Source: Lathyrus oleraceus | Lineage: Eukaryota; Streptophyta; Magnoliopsida; Fabales; Fabaceae | Direction: 5' to 3' | DNA: 64,000 nucleotides | Assembly: GCF_024323335.1 (NCBI RefSeq) | Contig: NC_066583.1 | Span: 14,536,665-14,600,664 of the forward strand | Shown here: positions 20,641 through 32,738 of the stretch, piece after piece | Layout of the letters: every line of letters starts with the position of its first letter | How positions within the stretch are numbered: the stretch's first letter is position 1 | The notes under the pieces: generated by a model | The model's database searches: none | What the model was told of the DNA's origin: nothing | Seen by the model: the letters and a program-made list of their open reading frames with translations, nothing else | Translations under genes and position numbers: made by a program

Positions 20641-23385
20641 GATCAAACGGGCTTCTTCATCATTTGACAAAAGGTTGGTTATGATGACCGACTTTGCTTC
20701 GGTCTCATCTAGGAATACATACTTCAAAGTAGAAGGTAACATTTTCAATTCAATAGGCGCTTTTTCGTCATTAACCTCCTTCTTCAAGTCTTCCTCCTCA
20801 ACTTCCCACGATTGTAGTTTGTTTAAACCATCAAGTTCCCTTAAGCATTCATCAAAAGCTTGCTCTTCTTCAGCTGTGAAAACTTCAAATGAGTCGTCAA
20901 GAGCTAACTCCATAGGAGATATCTCATGAATATGCTTAGAAACCTCCAAAGTTGCCTCTTCGATCACATCGATGCGAAATCTATCACTAATATCTTTTGA
21001 ATGCTTCATTGCTTCGAATAGATCGAATGTAACTTCTTCATTTTGGACTCTCACCTTCATCAAACCGTCATCAACGTCTATCATCATGCGCGCGGTTTTC
21101 ATGAACGGTCGGCCCAGAATGAGCGGAGCATCATCATCCTCTTCCATATCAATAACAATAAAATCGACCGGGAAAAGGAATTTGTCGACTTTGACCAAAA
21201 CATCTTGGGCTACGCCATGAGGATGGGTAGTCGACTTATCAGCCAATTGCAACGTCATCCGGATGGACTTAATTTCAATGTTGCCAAGCCTCTTTACAAT
21301 TGAAAATGGTATAAGATTAATGCTTGACCCTAAATCAATTAGTCCTTTTCCGACATAGATATCACCAATTTTAACCGGCAAAGTAACTTGTCCCGGATCA
21401 ACCTCTTTTTTCGGAAGCGTCCTTTGAATAATTGCACTACATCTCGCATCTAGGACAATGGTCTCCGGTTCCGTATACCTCCGCTTTTTTGTAAGTATGT
21501 CCTTCATGAATTTGGCATACTTGGTCATTTTCTCCAAGGCTTCGGCAAACGGAATGTTGATTTTCAGTTGTTTAAAAATATCCATGAATCGGGCGTAATG
21601 CCGTTCATTCTCCCTTTTGGATGGAGCATGTGGATAAGGAAGGTTTTGGATTTGAGTAGCACTCACTACCTCCTTTCCTTTAGCAACTCTAGAACTTCTT
21701 GCTCTTTTCTTTTTCACTTCCTCCACCATTACTTCATCACTCTTATTTTTCTCAATTTCCACACTTTCTTTCTTTTCAACTTCACCATTCTTTTCGTTCT
21801 TTTTAACTTTTTCCTCCTCACTCCACTCCCCCACTTCACCATCAATATTATCCTCCAATATTTCCTCCTCATTTTCTTTCTTTTCCTCTCTTTGTTCACT
21901 TTCATCTCTTTTTTTATTCTCACTAATCAACTCCCTCCCACTTCTCGTCATGATCGCTTTACAATGCTCCTTAGGATTTGTTTGCGTGTTCGCCGAAAAA
22001 GAAGGACCGGGTTGTTGTTCCGCTAGTTGCTTAGCAAGTTGCCCAACTTGAGTCTCGAGATTTTTGATTGCCGCATCGTTGCTCTTTTGATTAGCCATTG
22101 ACATTTGCATAAATTGTGTCAATGTCTCTTCTAATTTTGAAGTTACGACCGGCGGTTGTTGAGGTTGATAAGGATTTTGGGGAGGGTTTTGACGGCTAGA
22201 AGAACCACCCCCATAACCTTGGTTATGGTAATAGTTACTCCTAGGTTGGAACCCTTGATTCCCTTGGAAGTGTTGTTGTTGTTGATTTTGAGGATGTGGT
22301 TGATAAGGTTGTTGTTGTTGTTGTTGTTGTTGTCTCGGTTGGTAGTCTCGTTGGTTCGCCATGTAGTTTACTTCTTCGAACCCGGGAGGTGGACAAAATT
22401 CGGTGTCATGCTCACCTTTGCAAAGCTCACAACAAGCTATTTGTTTAGCTTTTGAAGGTTCTCTCAACTCTTTTATTTGCTGCGTTAAGAGTTCCACTTG
22501 TTGTGAAATCAGTTTGTTTTGGGCAAGAATGGCATCGTTCGTCCCAAGTTCAAGCACTCTCGGCTTCTTCAAAGAGTTGCCTCTAATTTGACTTTGAAGA
22601 TCATTTAGAGCCATTCGATTTATGATATTTGTAGTTTCTTCGGCGCTTTTAGACAATAAAGAACCACCCGAGGTAGCATCCAACAAAGTCTTGCAATTTG
22701 GTAGAAGTCCATTTTTGAAAATATGGATTTGAGTCAATTCATCAAATCCATGCCCTTTACACTTCCGAAGCATGGATTTGAATCTTTCCCACGCCTCATT
22801 TAATGATTCGTTGGTTCCTTGTGAAAACATTGAGATGGCCGTCTTGGATTCCATGAACCGGTTGTGGGAGAAAAATCTTTCGATGAACTTCTCTTCCAAC
22901 ACGTTCCAGTCTGTCATGACGGCTGGTGTTTGATCTAAGTACCAATCTTTTGCTTTGCCGAGCAAAGCGTGGGGAAATAATCTTCTGAACAACGGTAGCT
23001 CTTGAGCTTGATCAACTCCGGCCGCCAATGCTATCTCGTAAACTTTGGTGAGAAAAGCAAAGGGATCTTCATGGTCCATTCCGGTGAATGGACTTCCATA
23101 TAGTAAATTAATAATTCCCGTTTTCATCTCGGCCTGCCTTCCCGTGTGGTTGGCAAACGGAGCAGTATTCCTTGGACTGTTTACACATGGAGTGGAAATG
23201 GGCTGTGGTGGTGGTTCCATGATAGGTATGAACGGTGGTGGATGTGTGGTAGAAGAACTTTCTCCTTGTTCTTGTCGTTGTCTAGCCTGTTGCCTCCTTC
23301 GTCTCGTTCTGCTATTCAGCCTCCTTGCGGTTCTTTCGATCTCGGGATCAAAAAGAAGTTCGTCCACAGGAATCTGCCCTCGCAT
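20551..23385 (-). pseudogene. gag: Athila gag-pro polyprotein, long open frame
   Basis: The frame encodes 944 codons from the ATG at 23385 (MRGQIPVDELLFDPEIERTARR); an in-frame ATG further upstream at 23433 seems less likely. Order: Arg-rich N terminus, retrotransposon gag domain (LFRRLFPHALLGKAKDWY ... FKNGL), a CX2CX4HX4C zinc knuckle (CELCKGEHDTEFC), a Gln-rich stretch, a Glu/Lys-rich linker, and an aspartic protease with DLGSSINLIP and LILGRPF. DLG instead of DTG is usual in Athila (from memory). Gag would form the particle and protease would process it. The frame is open, but the element is inactive because the downstream pol is shifted and split. Confidence 0.88.
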
Positions 23386-23487
23386 AAAATGAAAGTTGCA
23401 CACTAAACCAAACAAATTACAAGCACAAGTCAAAAATTCGAAAGCTAAAAATTAAGCAACTATTGCGATGCTCGCAATATCAATTCA

Positions 23488-23508
23488 CAATCCCCGGCAA
23501 CGGCGCCA
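23488..23508 (-). promoter_or_regulatory. Athila primer-binding site (tRNA-Asp)
   Basis: On the minus strand TGGCGCCGTTGCCGGGGA lies 3 bp from the LTR edge. It is complementary to the 3' end of plant tRNA-Asp (from memory), the usual primer of Athila. Confidence 0.9.
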
Positions 23509-23511
23509 TTT

Positions 23512-23644
23512 TGTTGAATGTAATTTTAAGTGTCGGGTTTTTGTTATCGTCTCCACAGGGATTGTGAGATATCGCCGCCTTTCGACAGTTGTTTCAATTC
23601 TTAACTCGTAGTAACAAGGGGTTTTTTGGTTTTAGTCACGGTAT
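23512..23644 (-). repeat. Athila 5' LTR stump
   Basis: 133 bp from TGTTGAATG match the inner end of the 3' LTR (7244 onward) with few differences and stop at ...CACGGTAT, where Ogre-A begins. The left LTR continues CTTGCATAAAAG at this point, so that sequence is expected on the far side of Ogre-A. Confidence 0.9.
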
Positions 23645-25997
23645 TGTAAGACCCCAATTTTGTCCCTAAGATCCCTCATGGCATCATATCATATCATACA
23701 TTGCCTCAAGGATCATTGTGCACATTGCCTCCTTCCTTGTGGGTTGGTTATCTTTTTGAGAGTGGTTCTTGATCACCAAGCATGTTTTGCATTTGTATAT
23801 CATTGCTTTTTCTTTTACCACTAACCAAAAGTACAAAAATATGTCATCTAACCTTGTTACTTGCAGATGAAGCAATCACAGGTCAAGGCAGCCAATGCAT
23901 TCATTTGAGCAATAGATGATGGCCATTCTTGAGAATTTGGACCCCACAATCATTATCAAGAGTTCATATGAGTTGCGATATCATTTGGAATCAAAATCTC
24001 AAAGTGGTAGAGGCTTGAATCTCATCAAGGCATTCTTCAGTCAACTGAAACCCTAGCCAGTCAACTGCCAAGTCAACTGTTGGATTTGGAGGTGGGAAGT
24101 GATGGGAAATACTTAATTCATGTTCAAACAAGTCTCATTTGACATTTCAAACATCAACATTGAAGAAAATAAAGTCAGGGCAAAACATTCCAAAAATAGA
24201 AAGTGACCTATAATTCAAACTTGCCAAAAATGGAGAGGTTTTAACCTAACTTCAACTTCACATTACATCATCAAGAAAGCTTCAAATGAAATTTTCTTGA
24301 ACATGAAAGTTGTAGATCTTTCTCTCCCATTTCCAAAAAGTCCAAGATCATACATTTCTCATGTGTGGTTAAGGAGATATGATCAAAACATGGCAAGGTG
24401 TACATGGAGATTCAAATGTGCATAACTTTCAAACCAAAACTCCAAATCATGTGGCTCTTTTTGCTAAATTCTTGTCATGACCTATAATTTCATAATCTTG
24501 CATTGCATTGCATCATTTCTCATCACATGAACATTTTGCAAATTCACTTAATTTTGGAGGGAAAATTCAACATTTGAAATTGGTGTATAATTCAAATATT
24601 TTACTTTTGCCATTGATTCCAAAAATGAATTTTAAGTGAAAATGAACCATAATTTCGTGTATTGTTCACTCATATTTGCCATGCAAGGGTGAAATCCCAT
24701 TTTGTCAAAACACCTCCATTTTAATCATTTCCATTACCAATTGGTTAATCATGTTTAGAGGGTGATTAGTAGAGAGTATTTAAACCAAAACCCTAACAGA
24801 AAATCATAACAACACTTCACAAATCTCAGATCTAGAATTTTTTATCAAATTTTTCTCTCATTTTTTCTCTCAATTTCTCCAAATCAAAGCACAAATCCTT
24901 GCCTCATTCATCATCTAGTATCATCATAGAGCAAGATTCAAGCAAGAATCACAGGAATTCGTGCAGTTTGGAAGCATACATGAAGCTTGAGCAACAATGA
25001 TGAATTTCAAATTCTGTGGATTCGAGCTCAATTGAACTTCAATCTCCATTCCAATCAACTCCACAAGCTTGCTAGAGGAAGATCTAAGCACTGCAAGGAC
25101 TGGAACGCGTGAATTCGAAAGCTGCTCTCCAAGAGGTCATAAAATCGCATCTCTCTTTTCTCAATTTCATTATGCTAAACTCGTAGATCGTGTTTGTGTG
25201 AGCATGCTGAGCTTTGAACCGCTAAAAACCGTGCATTATTCACTGAGATTTGAGGATTTAAGGTTTTCATGTTGAAATTTATTTCACTCGATCCGTGCGA
25301 TTTAGGATGTTAGATGCTTAGTTATTGCTTGATTGTTGATCCATGAGGTTTAGGCTACACGATGATATGCTTATTGGTTGATTCTGAGAATTTTGTTCAT
25401 CGTGTTCTTGCTCTGTTACTGTTCATGGCGCGGGTTTTGTTTTGGAGAAGATGATCCAGCATTGGCAACGGTTTTCTGTTTTGCGTAAACCATGTTTTTC
25501 CGTTGCCTTAGGTTCCTTAGGGCTTATACGCTATTGGCCCATGCAGAGCGCCATGCTGAGCGCTGATTGGCTCTGGCCAATTTAATTGAAACACCGCGTT
25601 TCAATAAGTGGCGCCAATCACACATTTCAAATTTTAATTCAATTAATTTTCATTATTCATTTTCCATTTCAATTTTTATTTTGCATCTTTGAAAATTCAT
25701 AATAAATCAAATAATGATCCAAATAATATGGGGATTTTTGCTATGGTTTTCTTTTTCTCTCCAGTTTTTTATCAACATGAAAATCAAAGTTGTGCCTGGC
25801 TGATTTAATTTTTGCCCTAAGGTTCTTGTATGTGTATGCATTTTGACATTGCTTTGCTTTTGCATTTGTGAAATTCTGGTTGTTGATCCAATGAATCTGA
25901 AAATTTACATGTTGAAACTAGACACTTTGTTGGATATTTTGGTGTTGAGTTTGCATTTTTATCATTTATCATTTCTGGTTTGTGATTTTTCTAAGTA

Positions 25998-26020
25998 GGT
26001 GTGACAATTTGTGTCACACC
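25998..26020 (+). promoter_or_regulatory. 23-bp perfect palindrome in Ogre-A LTR
   Basis: Arms GGTGTGACA and TGTCACACC surround ATTTG. The identical 23-mer occurs in both Ogre-B LTRs (32716-32738, 50999-51021), and a 21/23 version in the solo LTR (17630-17652), although the surrounding A and B LTR sequences have diverged. It is a candidate binding site for a dimeric regulator; it presents TGTC and TGAC cores on both strands. Confidence 0.6.
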
Positions 26021-27117
26021 TTGTGATGTTCATCTTGTGCTATGTGTTTACCCTATCAAATGATGCTCAATTGCTCTGATTTTTTGCATGCTGATCATAT
26101 GAGATGTCTTGAATACGCATGAATTTTTCCAGATTTTTGTGAATCATTTCTGATTTAATTGAGATTTTTCATTCTGTTTGGTCACATTTGGACTTTAAAA
26201 TTGCCTTGAACTTCAATTGATCATGAAATACATTTGGTAAATGATATTGATGGGAGACTTTTTGCTATGTGTCAATAATTGTTTGAAGTTGATTCATGTT
26301 AATTTTCAGCTTCTGTTTTGGATTTTTTCCTTATCTTTGACCCTAGGCTTTGACCTAGTGGTTTGCCTCTCATGTTTAAAGCTTTGTTTCAGGTTACACA
26401 TTCAAGTTACACAATTGATGATGCCTCATCTTGAGAGCATTTGATATTTTCTTTTGATTACTAATGTGTGTTTTGTAGGTTGATGTTGACTCTCTTGAGT
26501 TTTGACTTTTGGCTTACACATTGTGTATATTGGTTATCTGTTGCATTAATTGTTGGTTGTTTGTCTGTATAGTTGTACTGATTTGTTTGATGTTTCCACA
26601 GGTACATTAGTTGCTTAAGTTCACTTTGAACTTGCTCTTGCTTGGTTGCTTAACCACTTAGGTATAACCTCTCTTCTTCATGTAGTCTGGAAGACCTGGC
26701 CTGTTATGTGGTCAGGCACCTGTCTGAAGTCCTCCTTAAGAGGCAATGCTTGTGATTGTTTACTCTTTGTGCCAAGCAGGAAAAGTCCTCTTATGAGGCA
26801 ATTGGTAGATAAAAGAGATGTGTAGTCCATCTCCTACTATTCAGTGCGTCATCCCTTTGCTCACATAACATGTTGATGCATTGTGGATACTAACCCAAGA
26901 TCTATAGAGTCATTCACTTGTGGAGAAGAGTTCCAACTTTCTGAACTCCCACACCTTCTATTATTCAAAGCTCTACCAGGCCAGGGATAAGAGCTATGAG
27001 GCACACCCCTCATCTCCATTTCATCTGCTTTACCTTAACTCTCAATGTTAAGGTTAAGAGCACAACATACCCCATTCCAGTTGACTGTAAAGTCTAACCT
27101 TGTTTGAGCCTAATTGC

Positions 27118-27127
27118 TTGTATATAC
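27118..27127 (+). promoter_or_regulatory. Putative TATA box of Ogre-A LTR
   Basis: TTGTATATAC followed by TGTGTGC is conserved in the Ogre-B LTR (TATATAG at 34248) and in the solo LTR (rc 16161-16170), at a comparable distance from the LTR end. The transcription start itself cannot be seen. Confidence 0.4.
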
Positions 27128-27289
27128 TGTGTGCTAATTGACTTGATTGTCTGATTACTTGGTTCATATGTGCATATCTGCTTGAGTGTGCCTTAGTGCA
27201 TTTATCATCATCTTTTGTATATCATTTCATAAGCTTTGCTTTATAGCATTTTGCTTTGTCCATGGAGGAGACAAGCATAATTCCATTAC

Positions 27290-27610
27290 TTGGCAGTTGT
27301 TCCAATGATATGGTGTGAGACTAGTGTAAGTCCATTGATTGGCATCTGGTATCATTGTTTTGTTTTAGGAGATTGGTGTAAATCCATTGATTGGTATCCG
27401 GTATCCACCTTTGTTTGTGAGACTAGTGTAAGTCCATTGATTGGCATCTGGTATCATTGTTTGATTTTAGGAGATTGGTGTAAATCCGTTGATTGGTATC
27501 CGGTATCCATGTTTGTTTAGGAGATTGGTGTAAATCCATTGATTGGTATCCGGTATCCATGTTTGTTTGTGAGATTGGTATAAGTCCATTGATTGGCATC
27601 CGGTATCACC
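27290..27610 (+). repeat. 50-52 bp tandem repeat in Ogre-A LTR
   Basis: Six copies of GTAARTCCATTGATTGG-type units start at about 27326, 27378, 27428, 27480, 27530 and 27580. The solo LTR has a similar array (about 15650-15990), and the Ogre-B LTR has two units 60 bp apart (34912 and 34972). Confidence 0.85.
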
Positions 27611-28635
27611 TTGCTTTGCATTTGCTTACTTGCATTGTTGCCTCATTCCAAAGGACACACTTGAATCATCTACATATGATCTCAAGAGGTGAACATCTAA
27701 GAAGTTTTACACTCCCTCACCCTCCCACCTGCTGTTTCTTTAAACTTCCATCTGTGCATGCTAACCCAAACTTGAAAGATATTGTGCAAGCATTTTCATC
27801 TAATTTTCAAATTAGAAACCTAGGCTTTAGGCCTTTGATTTTTCAAACTCCATTTCATAATACTTCTTTGAATTGAATTCTAATCATACCTTGACCACTC
27901 TTTTGTGAATAAATCTTAATTGGTTAATCCAACTCATTCAATTGTTTTGTGGCTTTGGCCATTCTCGATAAGTTTTCATACATTAGCCATAGGTTTGATT
28001 TATCCTAGTTGGTTGATGTTAATCTCACCTTCTTGTCTTTAGTGATCGAACTGTAAGACTTCCGTACTGAAAACAGGGTTAACCCCTCTAGTACGTCGAA
28101 GCTTTTCTCACATGGCGGACTTGTTGTTTGTATAAGGTTGAGTTTTCTCCCGTGGATAATGAAAGACCTTAGGGCTTTTGTTTTAAAATGAACCCACTCA
28201 TATTTTGGAAATCTTTTAGCCGAACTACGGCGTTTTGTTCCTTACCTTCCATGGAAAGGTACGTAGGCAACGGGTTCATCCGTTCAAACACAAAAATAAT
28301 AACTTGTACATTCTTTTCTCATCTTCCCAATCATTGTTTGCACAATATGTCATAAACAAATAAACTTTTTTATACAACAAGTGTGAAAAGGGCTCCCTAG
28401 GAGTACCTAGGACGTTTTGGGTGCCTAACACCTTCCCATTGCGTAATTAACCCCTTACCCAGATTCTCTGATCTTTTCATTAGTTTTCCATGTGTAAAAC
28501 TTCTTAGGCTTTTGTTCGCTTTTTAGCCATTCCTTTGGATAAATAAAAGTGCGGTGGCGACTCGATTCTTTGTATGCTTTGCTTTTGATTTAATCAATAA
28601 ATCATAAAGTGACGAATACACCGCTACAAAAAAGC

Positions 28636-28653
28636 TGGCGACTCTGCTGGGGA
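28636..28653 (+). promoter_or_regulatory. Ogre-A primer-binding site (tRNA-Arg)
   Basis: TGGCGACTCTGCTGGGGA, identical in Ogre-B, is complementary to the 3' end of plant tRNA-Arg (from memory). Ogre elements are known to use tRNA-Arg as primer. Confidence 0.85.
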
Positions 28654-29651
28654 GATCTTTAGACCTTCCTTGGTGGTTTTGCCTACTTTTCACCCTTGTA
28701 TGATATTTGTTTATTTGTTATATGACATATTTTTGTACAATTTGGGATAACTGTATTGATTGTAATGTTTGAATTGCTTGATATACAATTGCTGTTTGCT
28801 TTGGTGATCTCTGTGAGATGAGTTCTATACCCGAACTCGAGTGCACCTTAGGATAGGAGAATGGCATAGTCTTGTCGACTGGTGTGGAGTATTCCTTAGC
28901 CAGTTGACTTGCGAGTCCATTCACTTGGTGGAGGTCATGTTAAATTAATAATGTCACACAAGTTATTTGTGGTTAGGCATTATTCTTTCAATCATGTGCC
29001 TTAGAAGCCAAGGACCTTAATTTACCAAGCCCATCTTGCCCTATTTTAGGACGTAGTGCGGAGGTCGTTCAGATGTCAATTCTGATGCGATTGTTACGCG
29101 ATACTACACTCATAAGAGTCTCTCTTGAGAATATTTTTGGAATACGAGTATTCGTTCCTCTGATAATATCCGAAAGATGGGACGATGATTATGGGAACCT
29201 CTGGTAGAACATGTTCGGCAGGTTTAAACCCTAGTACACTCCCTTTGGGTGGTCCTTAACCGAGACTCCATGCTCGTGACTCTCAGCAAACCCGTGATTC
29301 ATGGTTGAGTCGTTCAGACAACCTTAATATCAATGGAACTTGGGTGTTGATAAGGTGTAAACCATAATCCGCCAAAATGGATGGTTGATATTAAGGATGT
29401 TGAGCCGGTTCATGTACCATTAATATCAATGGAACTTGGGTGTTGATAAGGTGAAAACCATAATCCGCCAAAATGGATGATTGATATTAGGGATACAATG
29501 AGCTTTCCCATGACCTTTGTCTGGTGTGACTTGCTTGATCCTTGAGTGTGATTGTTGCATTCATGCATTCATGCATTCATCTGCATTCATGTCATCAGAA
29601 AAAGAAAAAATTTCAAGGAACTTAAAGGGTTTATTTGCAAAATTTTCAGAC
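28654..29651 (+). other. Ogre-A 5' leader
   Basis: About 1 kb of non-coding leader lies between the primer site and ORF1. At 29322-29500 it holds a near-tandem duplication (96-bp period), each copy bounded by an inverted repeat. The first has arms CCTTAATATCAA (29322-29333) and TTGATATTAAGG (29385-29396). The second has arms TAATATCAAT (29421-29430) and ATTGATATTA (29480-29489). Both are perfect. No other element was seen. Confidence 0.65.
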
Positions 29652-29989
29652 ATGGAAAGACCGAAAAGGCATACAAAGAAGTACAGCTTTAGACAGCCCG
29701 ATGTGAAAGAGTTAAGGAATTTGACATCCTATGTATTGGATCCCTTGGGTTTCAAAGCTCGCTATGGGAAGCTTCTGCCTCTGTTGACTACTCAGGTTGA
29801 TGAGGGTTTGATGAGTACTTTGGCTCAGTTCTATGATCCTCTGTATCACTGCTTCTCATTTCCGGATTTCCAACTGTTGCCTACGCTTGAGGAGTATGCT
29901 CATCTTATTGGGATCCCGATTCTGGATCAGGTACCGTTCAGTGGCTTGGAGAGTATTCCGACTTCTCGAGAGATTGCAGACTTGTTGCG
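29652..29989 (+). pseudogene. Ogre-A ORF1, N-terminal part
   Basis: The ATG at 29652 (MERPKRHTKKYSFRQ) is the most plausible start: it gives an N terminus like that of Ogre-B ORF1, and the upstream in-frame sequence is not conserved. The frame reads into LLPLLTTQ, FYDPLYHCFSFPDFQL and PTLEEYAHLIGIPI, closely matching Ogre-B, and stops at the insertion site (TTGCG, 29985-29989). ORF1 is specific to Ogre-type elements; its role is unknown. The rest is at 53796-54906 and is in frame when the insertion and one TTGCG are set aside. Confidence 0.9.
29985..29989 (+). other. Target-site duplication of Ogre-B (TTGCG), left copy
   Basis: TTGCG abuts the LTR start TGTAGCACC. The identical copy is at 53791-53795. 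Confidence 0.97.
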
Positions 29990-32715
29990 TGTAGCACCTC
30001 AAATTTGCACCTATCTCTGTACATATCATTTCATATTAAGTCATAGCATATCATGATCCATTGCATAGCATTTGCATTGTCCCCCAGTTGCCTCAAGAGC
30101 AAGCAAGCAAGAATTAGGTCAAACTGATCAGGAGATCAGTCAACCAATCAAGCAAGGGTGTTTCTCAAGGAATCAAAGCCCTAGGGTTTGTCCAACAAGT
30201 TCACATGACTTGGAGGTTCATTTGAAGTGTTCAAGTCAAGGGTTGAAGGCTCAGAGGTCATCAGTCAATGCACAGCCAGGCAAAAACCCTAGAAAGCCAA
30301 CAATCAGTCAAAGCAGTGGATGGTGGTCATTCTTGTGGAATTTGGGCACCATGATCAATAATCAAGAGTCCATACAACATGGGACATCATTTGAAGTCAA
30401 GGTCTCAAAGAATTAGGGTTTGGAATTCATCAGAAGGGCACAGTCAGTCCAAAACCCTAGAAAAGTCAAAGTTGGTCAACTATGGTTGATTCTATGGTTT
30501 TGATGGATGGAAATGGTTTGAAAGAGCTTATTCATGTCCTAATAGGCCTCATATATCATGGCAATCAGCCTCATTGAAGAATTTGAAGCCAATCAGAAAA
30601 TTTCCCAAAATAGAAAGTGGACCTGTAATTTCAACTGCCAAAAATGGAAACTTCTTGATCCTCAACTTGCATCATGATACAAGCTCCAAATGAATTTTTG
30701 CCCAACATGAAAGTTGAAGATCTTGTTCTCCCATTTTCAAAAAGTCCAAGAACTCTCAAATCCCATGTATGGTTGTCAAGATATGATCAATTCAATTTCA
30801 AAAATTTGTGAACTTCAAAGGGCCATATCTCTCAAACCATAAGGCCAAATTTGGTGGGGTTTTTTTCCTACAAACCACATTTTTCCTCCTCTTTCCAAAA
30901 ATGTAAACATCATGTACCAAAACCTTGCCAATCAAAATGGCATTTTTTGACCTATTTCATTTAAAAATCAAGTTTGACTCAAGTTTGACTTTTTGATTTA
31001 AGCATTTTTTACACAATTGGCCAATTGGGATTCATTTTAAATGATATTTGCAAGATGTTCCAAGCTTAAAATCATGCTCATGCTTTCATCATATCACCAT
31101 TTTGTGCATAGGTGCAAAATTGGCAAATTTGGCAATATGGATTCATAAGAGCAAAGCAAGTTCAGCACTCCATTGGCAACTTAAAACAGATGAATTATAG
31201 GTCATTGGCAGCCTGTTTGAGGCCCATTTCGTGGCAGCACTACACCTCCACTTTCCATATGACCAAACTTAGCATTTTTTGCAAATGGTTCATTAAGTTA
31301 AACTTGGATTAGCATGTTATTAGGCAAGCTTAAACAGACAAATATAAGTGAATTTTCTGTCAATTCACAACCCTAGCAGCAGCCATACACGATCAAAACA
31401 CTCCCATTCTCTCATCTTGCAATTTTGCACATTTGGGATTTCTGACCAACCCTTCAAAGAACCCGAGCAACCCATGATTCTTTCTTCACCTGGACAACAT
31501 ATTGAGCTCATTTTCACCATCAAAACCCTGCTGAAAGTTCCATCTCTCGACTGTTTCCTCAAGGTGTCATCCATGGCAGCTCAGGATTAGAGCCAAACCA
31601 AGCTACCTCGAGCCAAGCAGCTTCATCCATACAACATTTGAGGTCTTTGTGTTCATCTGTATCAAACATTTGCAAGCAGAAAACACCAGAATCTTCCACT
31701 GCTCTTCAATTTGGTATTTCTTCGAATCCTTTATTTTTCAAAGCTATGCCATGTTTAATGAAGGTCTTTGAATGCTGGTTCTTTTAAACTATGCCTTGCT
31801 TAAAATGATTAAGAGATGTGTGAGAAATCTGAATTTACATTTTCATGTTCAAACTTGTTTCCTTCGATTTCTCTTTTGTGAGCTTGTTTTAATGTTTTGA
31901 TTGCTGGATATGTGATACTTATTGTTGGTAGATGTTATTGCCATGTTTAATTTGGATTTCTGGGCGATTTGGTTTTGCTCATGTTTGAAGGATGGTGATG
32001 ATACCCTGCTGTTTGAACCTCCAAACCGGCCCAGATTTTGCATGAAATTAGGTTTGGTTGTTGCTAGCTGATGTTTGCATGAGTTTATTTCCATGTTTGT
32101 TCGTGAGTTATTGCTTGAATTTCATGTTGGATGATTGCATGAAGATGAATTGCGTGATGTTTATGAAAACCCTAAGTTGCATGAATGCTGCCCAGAATTA
32201 TGAGCCTCGATTGGCTGTTGTTGTTGTTTGCCCTGCATGTGTACTGTTCCATTGGCCATTAGCCAATGAGATTATTTCGTGGCCATGGCTTAAACGCTGT
32301 GTTTTGATAAATGAAGGCCAAAATTACAAATATGCCATGCGCTGACCATGTTGACTCATTAAATCATGTTGCATTTGTTCATGTTTGCTACAATTGTTCA
32401 TCAACTTGCAAAATTCATTTCTCCCTCAATTCAAACCCAAAAATCATGAAAATTTTTCCATCATCTTCACATGGATGTCTAGTATTTAATTATGATTTTT
32501 AATTAATTTTTCATTGGCTGGATTTTAAATGGTAATTGGTTTTCTAACATGAATGCACATTTGACACCCTTTGCCGTTCCTTTTGTGAAATACTCATGTT
32601 GCATCCATTGCCCCTGAAATTTTTTGTGGTGAAACTAGACTCACTCATCTTTGTTTTGATGTAGAGTTTATGCATTTATCGTTTGTGGTTTGCTAGATAT
32701 GAATTTTTGAACTAG

Positions 32716-32738
32716 GGTGTGACAATTTGTGTCACACC
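32716..32738 (+). promoter_or_regulatory. 23-bp perfect palindrome in Ogre-B 5' LTR
   Basis: This is the same 23-mer as at 25998-26020: 9-bp arms around ATTTG. The 3' LTR copy is at 50999-51021. Confidence 0.6.

Larger units (their letters stand above)
7244..23644 (-). mobile_element. Athila-type Ty3/gypsy retrotransposon, minus strand, itself interrupted twice
   Basis: Read on the minus strand: 133 bp of 5' LTR (23644-23512), tRNA-Asp primer site (23508-23491), gag-pro (23385-20551), pol (about 20640-12406, split by a solo Ogre LTR), env-like ORF (11537-10290), 3' UTR, polypurine tract (8762-8749) and 3' LTR (8748-7244). The order gag-pro-pol-env-like, the DLGS protease site and the primer site fit Athila. 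Ogre-A has cut the 5' LTR at 23644, so the rest of that LTR should lie beyond Ogre-A, outside the window. Confidence 0.92.
23645..28628 (+). repeat. Ogre-A 5' LTR (4984 bp)
   Basis: The LTR runs TGTAAGACCCC ... ACCGCTACA and is followed 7 bp later by the primer site. Landmarks: a perfect GGTGTGACA/TGTCACACC palindrome (25998-26020), a TATA-like TTGTATATAC (about 27118-27127), six copies of a 50-52 bp tandem repeat (27290-27610), and a hairpin module GAACTACGG ... TACGTAGGCA (about 28205-28285). The long first part would be U3; the tandem repeat and module lie downstream of the TATA-like site and may be transcribed. Small ORFs inside are not credible genes. Confidence 0.93.

Noticed and set aside
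21568..22026. Plus-strand ORF of 152 codons opposite the Athila gag linker
   Set aside because: Shadow of the Glu/Lys-rich minus-strand coding region (Phe/Leu-rich antisense).
7244..23644. Host gene between the elements
   Set aside because: Every long ORF belongs to Athila or Ogre. All inter-ORF stretches are accounted for by LTRs or UTRs.
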